Shown: piece by piece, positions 59,522-64,000 of the stretch
Position numbering within the stretch: position 1 is the stretch's first letter
How the letters are laid out: each line of letters begins with the position of its first letter
DNA from: Sinohyriopsis cumingii
Taxonomy: Eukaryota > Mollusca > Bivalvia > Unionida > Unionidae
DNA: 64,000 nt
Direction: 5' to 3'
Assembly: GCA_028554795.2 (NCBI GenBank)
Contig: CM068835.1
Coordinates: 59,001,219 to 59,065,218 of the forward strand
Program-made: the position numbers and the translations under genes
The notes under the pieces: model-generated
Databases searched by the model: none
The model's input: only the letters and a program-made list of their open reading frames with translations
What the model was told of the DNA's origin: nothing

Positions 59522-60181
59522 TACATTGTGTCCTATATTTCAACTGGTATATAATAGTTATTTTTCCCATTTAAATATCTTCCTTCATATATATAAAAGA
59601 CAGAAGGAACATGGCTGTCAATTCAGATTTATTTTGTTTAAATTTTAAATTATGCTAAATTATAATTTTGAAGAAATGTCACAAGTACAATGTAAAAAAT
59701 ATACATACAAAAAATGTCTGTTACTCCTCTATCCCATTCACAGCTGAACATCCATATGGGAGATAAATGTAAATCATGAGACTTTTTTTTAACGCGACTA
59801 TCCAATGATACCCCATGCACTAATAACAGTTCCATCCATTATCAACCATCTTGACCCAGCCTAATGCTGCATTGCCATTATTAAAGTCCACAGCAATCAA
59901 TAATTTTCAGCAGGAAATTTTGTTATGACAATTATTGTTCAGATCACTCAAAAAAAATCACAACTGAGTAAACTTTGTTAGAACTATATTATGATTATAT
60001 TTTAAAACTAAAATTAATTTCTACATTTATATCAGTATATGTGATTACTTGACCCAGGTGACTTTACTATAGACTTAGAGACCTGTCAATCAAAACTTGA
60101 AACCATGATCATTGCCACAAGGAAAAAACTTACCACAAGGTTCCTCAACACAAGACGTTTATATTCCGATAACCTACTCAC

Positions 60182-60350
60182 CTAGCACAGGCTCTTTTTA
60201 CTTCCTCTAGAGCTTTTCTCCTGGCTTTCAAGGACTGCAGTACTAATGCACCTGCCTTAGCATCAGAGGCTGTATTACCTGTGGTCACATTGGCTCTGAC
60301 AGCAGACTCTGTCACATCAATAACTGATACAACCTTCATTTTCACTCAAT
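60182..60350 (-). CDS. MAP3K5/MAP3K15-like: ASK-family MAP3K, first coding exon
   Basis: Read on the minus strand, an acceptor (ATTCCAG) precedes 11 bases of leader and an ATG at 60339-60337. The exon is open for 52 codons and stops at a consensus donor, GTGAGT (60181-60176), leaving phase 2. The peptide begins MKVVSVIDVTESAV and ends LEEVKRACA, matching the region just before the conserved FGKLDFGE block of ASK1/MAP3K15 (ASK1 reads SLREACETVG there). An in-frame stop lies three codons upstream, so the ATG is the likely start and a non-coding exon is expected beyond the acceptor. ASK kinases are stress-activated MAP3Ks that signal to JNK and p38; this exon codes the start of the N-terminal regulatory (thioredoxin-binding) region. 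Assignment rests on remembered family sequence and on phase continuity with exons 2 and 3. Confidence 0.7.
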
Positions 60351-60854
60351 CTGGAATGCAAACAAGTTGGTTGTATTAATGGGTGGATGCAAGATTTCAT
60401 GAGGTGAAGTAAGACATGTTTGAACCATATGAGGCCAGGTTCCGAAGCAATGTTTGTTTTTAGTTGGTAGGGACCATGTCAAGATTTAGAATGGGTTGAG
60501 GCTGATTACCTAGTCTAAATCCACAACTGGTATCCTTCCAACAGGTGCACTTGAGTACAGCAAAAATATATTTAAAATATACAATCTGCCCTTAAGTAAA
60601 ACAAGTTTACCAGTTCTAATTAAAATCATTCTATGACAATAAATTGAATAAGAAACTTTCATTGGGCTAGAAGTTTCAAAATATTCATGGAATTAGAAAA
60701 ACCACAAAACCTAACAAAATATTTCCCTATTGCAAACTTGTCCAGTAGACCATTTACATAAGATCATGGTGATATAACCCTTTGTTTTTTTCCATCGTAA
60801 CATACTCAGAGGTCTCTGAAATGCTTAATCATGCATATCTGGATGCCAATTTTT

Positions 60855-61040
60855 AATCAGGGATGCAAAAAATCATTAATTGGGAGTCCTCCATATGCAT
60901 ATAATAAGTGGGTGACAAAAAGACTTGCCAGTCTTGCTTCAGCCACCTGCTTAGAGGGGAAATATGCTGATCAATTAGCCATGCTGATTTACAATGACAG
61001 AATTCAGATGTACATGTTGTCATTATAAGAGTACATGGGT
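60855..61040. repeat. Dispersed repeat, copy 1
   Basis: GGGGAAATATGCTGATCAAT, TTTACAATGACAGAATTCAG and GTCATTATAAGAGTACAT occur in the same order as at 61985-62105. Confidence 0.6.
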
Positions 61041-61854
61041 CCCCCCTTATACGGTCATCTTTAACGATCTTGTTTATTTGAGTCCTCCCAATATAAAAAT
61101 GTTTTGGTAAGTGAACTCTCCCCACTGAAGTCAAGTCGAATAACTTTTCTTCTGAAGTATTATGTCTTTGTTTACGTGATGACATATTAAAATTTTGTAA
61201 AGATTTATTCCCATGCTACTAATTGTACAGTACTATTATTTAATTTTGCAGAGTAAACTTTTGAAAACGAAATGTCTTGTTATAAAGGAAGTGATACATA
61301 TACTGTCACGTAATTTTTCAGTCTTTGTTGGGTACCCTGTTTATTCAAGGTTAATTGTTTGTCTGTGTGTTGTGGTAATCCACAAAATCTATTTTTAGCC
61401 TATCTGACCATGTTATCATCTTAACAATTACATCAGCCGTATTAGTTAATATTTAAAAAAATCCAATGTATGATGCCTAAGATCTATCAAAACAATGATG
61501 AATTCATTTCCTGCAAACGTTGGCATTAAAGCATTAATGTTATAATAATAACCTTAGTGGTACATGTACTTTAGCCAAAACTTCTTTCAAGAATGAAAAC
61601 CTGACAACCAGAATGAGACACCATGAAAAATAATCGGATTACTAACCTTACTGTAATTAAATATTGGTTCTGGACACATATTAGTAATAAAATGTGGTCG
61701 TCTGTGAGGGGTAAATTTTACACAAGCATGTTGGCCACTGGTTGCATTAGATGTGGCCCTTTTTGAGGGGTACTTCTGAACACAAACTCATCAGTGCTGA
61801 GGGCCGTAAAGAGTGGCTGCTGGTCAGGGGGGCTGTTCATGAGGGGGACCACTG

Positions 61855-62105
61855 TGCATCAAACGAAACATGATGCACTAACTGGGTGGCAAGTTCAAAG
61901 ACTCTGACTGGCTGTTCGGTTGGAAAATCTGCTGAGTATATGTTGCCATTATAAGAGTACATAAAAAGAACATGATGCAATAGCAGGGTGGCTGGTTCAA
62001 AGGCTCTGACTGGCGGCTTTTGGGGGGAAATGTGCTGATATTTACAATGACTGAATTCAGAGGCAGAAAGACCCAGAGATATACATGTGGTCATTTATAA
62101 GAGTA
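61855..62105. repeat. Dispersed repeat, two tandem copies
   Basis: CATGATGCACTAACTGGGTGG, AAGTTCAAAGACTCTGACTGG and CCATTATAAGAGTACAT (61868-61961) are repeated as CATGATGCAATAGCAGGGTGG, TGGTTCAAAGGCTCTGACTGG and CATTTATAAGAGTACATC (61971-62107). Same family as 60855-61040. Confidence 0.65.
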
Positions 62106-62933
62106 CATCAAATGAAAAACTTCAGCTTTCATTATTGTGTTCATTTCAGAGTGTAACTGAATAAGTAGTGCACGTGACTTCAGAATCAAGACATGTTCAG
62201 ATGTAGACAAAATGCCATTCACAAATCTGGATAAGTGTTTTAGGGTTAAATGACAAATTGATGGAGATTGTACAGAAATTTAGAAGAGTACTAAAGCTGC
62301 TAGAACTGATAGTTTGGATGGGACAGTAGCCAAATGTAATAAAGTGTGTGATGCCTGGCTTAGTGTTTGGAATAAGACCTTTCCTTGGATTTACAAAAGT
62401 CAGTTTCACTCTGATGGACAAACAAGAGCTATATGTCAATGTTATAAAGAATGTAGAAATTAAACTCAATGGCAACCAGTAGTTCTTCTAATCTGCAAAG
62501 TTTTCTTTGAGGGACTGCAACTTTTGTTGATGTGACTCCTATTTTTACCAAAATGGGAGTCCTGGACTCCAAGTTTTAAAATCCTAGCCAGACTTCTGTT
62601 ACTGCCCTATTTTTGTTTCTTTTATGTCACAAAAGAATTTAAACTAACATCTGAAATATTATTTTAGCAATGATTATAAGAATATTCTTTAAAAGTAGTC
62701 CAGAAACCAATGGATATATAGAATAATAAAAGCACTATAGAAGAAAACCTTCATCTGAAGTATAATCTGTGACCGTAATGCCAATATTTAAATATTGGCA
62801 TATCTTCTAGAAGCTGAATTTCTGTGACCTCGTATGCAACATTTCCTCCCCTATTAGAATACTTTTGGGATGTGACATCATAGTAGCGACTACAGCAAGT
62901 GAGAGTTGCCAAAGTAAAAGACAATGCCATTTT

Positions 62934-63263
62934 GTGCTGCTTACGGGTGTAATAGCACGTCATGAAAAGCATGTGGACAACATTTGTTTTCTTTTCCAAA
63001 AGATAAAGGCATAAAGACAGTATGGATACATTATTACAAGTGAGTCGATTTCAAAGCAACAACATACAGCACTATGTGCTCATTACATTTCTCAAAGGAA
63101 TATTCTGAGAGGGATCCTGAAAAAGATGGCAGCTCTAGGATACATAAATGCTAGGCCTAGACTAAACGTTGGCGTTGTTCCAGACATACCGTTGGATATT
63201 TTGAATCCTAGGAAAAAGTGTCAGGCCCATCCTGTATTCAAAGTGAGGTACCCATTGGGATAA
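62934..63263 (+). pseudogene. THAP zinc-finger gene or transposon fragment, decayed
   Basis: From ATG the frame reads MPFCAAYGCNSTS, a TGA at 62973, KACGQHLFSFPKDKGIK, WIHYYK, a TGA, then VDFKATTYSTMCSLHFSKEY and SERDPEKDG. This is the THAP C2CH layout: C-X4-C, conserved P, W, and C-X2-H with F. After a one-base frame change it continues GYINARPRLNVGVVPDIPLD, where VPDIPL stands at the AVPTIF-like end of THAP domains. At least two nonsense codons and one frameshift make it dead. THAP fingers bind DNA and occur in host THAP genes and P-element-like transposases; nothing downstream decides which. Confidence 0.7.
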
Positions 63264-64000
63264 ACAAAAATTGTGTGCCTAAGGAAACTTTAATCACACT
63301 GGTGAAATGAGTAAATGTATTTTCAAGATGCTGACATACATGCCGTAACATGGCACAATTTAAATCAAATCACCACTGTCATAGGTGAAATTTAGATCTG
63401 ATTTTAATCAAATGTGGAAGCTTTGCTAAAAATAAGATTCTAACCCTGTCATGTTTTCAGAAAACACAATATTAAGTAATCTTTAAAAAAATATAAAACA
63501 AATTATTCACTCTATGCCTGTTACATGTAGCATGTATAAACTGTACTCCAATGATTGGAATTCATGTAAAACTATCTCTTGGGCAGTTTAAATAGCAGCA
63601 ATTAAAAGAAAAGAGGTCAAAATTTCATAATAACTGGATGACAATAGAAATTGGGGGGAGGATACTACTGACCCCACCCCTTGCCCCAATGTGTGAGCGT
63701 CCATGGGACGTGTCATTTCTCCCTGTGATACACCTTATTATTACCCAAGCCAGGACAAGACCCTTTTTCATATTCTGGTCAGCTCTGGCTAAACTGCTAA
63801 ATAGCTAAAGTTTTGGTTTAAGTACGCAAACAATAAAGCCAGTGTGACTAATTAACAGTTAATCCTGAGAAAGGTTTCTAGGCTTTTTCTAAAAAGTCAT
63901 ATTCTGAACATGTATTTTTGCTAATTAAGCATACCAAATGTAATTGGGACACTTTTTCTTTCCTTTATTCATCTCAAAATGCAAGCTAAAATTATAATCA
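63264..64000. other. Unannotated right edge
   Basis: AT-rich DNA, no feature recognised. If the ASK gene has a non-coding first exon and promoter, they lie here or beyond the window. Confidence 0.4.

Larger units (their letters stand above)
4000..60181 (-). other. Intron 1 of the ASK-family gene (about 56 kb)
   Basis: Inferred from the phase-compatible exons at 60182-60350 and 3777-3999. The intron contains the LINEs, satellites, MITEs, a Polinton-like fossil and the plus-strand DUF4806 gene described separately. No other segment matching an ASK exon was recognised between them, though a small alternative exon could have been missed. Confidence 0.6.

Noticed and set aside
59337-59648. Open frames through the (TA)n(TG)n tract
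   Set aside because: They are simply YI and VC dipeptide runs from the microsatellite.

Overview
This window reads as AT-rich, non-coding-dominated animal nuclear DNA. Exons are short with GT-AG introns, and there are tRNA-derived SINEs, several LINE clades, hAT-type MITEs, satellites and microsatellites. The repeat mix (Tx1/L1-like and CR1/L2-like LINEs, a tRNA SINE with a conserved centre, poly-G/C tracts, a protein-primed PolB element with a BIR gene) and the animal ASK-type kinase suggest a marine invertebrate, most likely a mollusc. The species cannot be fixed from the sequence.

The backbone is one host gene on the minus strand: an apoptosis signal-regulating kinase (MAP3K5/6/15 family). 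Its first coding exon is at 60182-60350. The next exon is about 56 kb away at 3777-3999 and the third is at 236-417. The three exons join in compatible phases and match the N-terminal region of ASK kinases, but exon 2 carries two in-frame TAG codons. Nearly everything else lies inside the first two introns of this gene.

Layout from left to right: ASK exons 3 and 2, a SINE and short hairpin repeats (0-4.3 kb); a 5'-truncated CR1/L2 LINE (5.7-8.2 kb); a (TA)n tract next to a GTGGGCAG-rich inverted-repeat element and a foldback (9.8-10.4 kb); a ~362-bp satellite (11.6-13.3 kb) and a SINE; inverted Tx1-like LINE pieces (16.6-19.1 kb); a SINE and a deleted LINE relic (21.6-22.6 kb); a second array of the same satellite (23.0-24.0 kb); a longer Tx1-like LINE with a nested hAT MITE (24.3-29.0 kb) and another hAT MITE with a perfect 8-bp target duplication (29.1 kb); then largely featureless DNA holding a 99%-identical 455-bp direct repeat pair (33.1 and 36.4 kb).

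At 39.5-46.1 kb lies a fossil Polinton/adintovirus-like fragment. It has a divergent pair of small genes, a CCHC zinc-knuckle gene, a broken protein-primed family B DNA polymerase and a BIR (IAP-type) gene. The divergent pair is arranged like a histone gene pair: shared TATA/CCAAT region, short leaders, and an exact histone-type 3' stem-loop just after each stop codon. This is the most unusual feature in the window.

To its right are a minus-strand copy of the 5.7-kb LINE family (46.6-48.1 kb), a plus-strand multi-exon DUF4806 gene with one frameshift (48.5-51.7 kb), a SINE, a ~135-bp tandem repeat, a candidate zinc-finger exon (56.5 kb), a second GTGGGCAG/(TA)n locus (59.1-59.5 kb), the first coding ASK exon, a dispersed repeat family (60.9-62.1 kb) and a decayed THAP zinc finger (62.9-63.3 kb).
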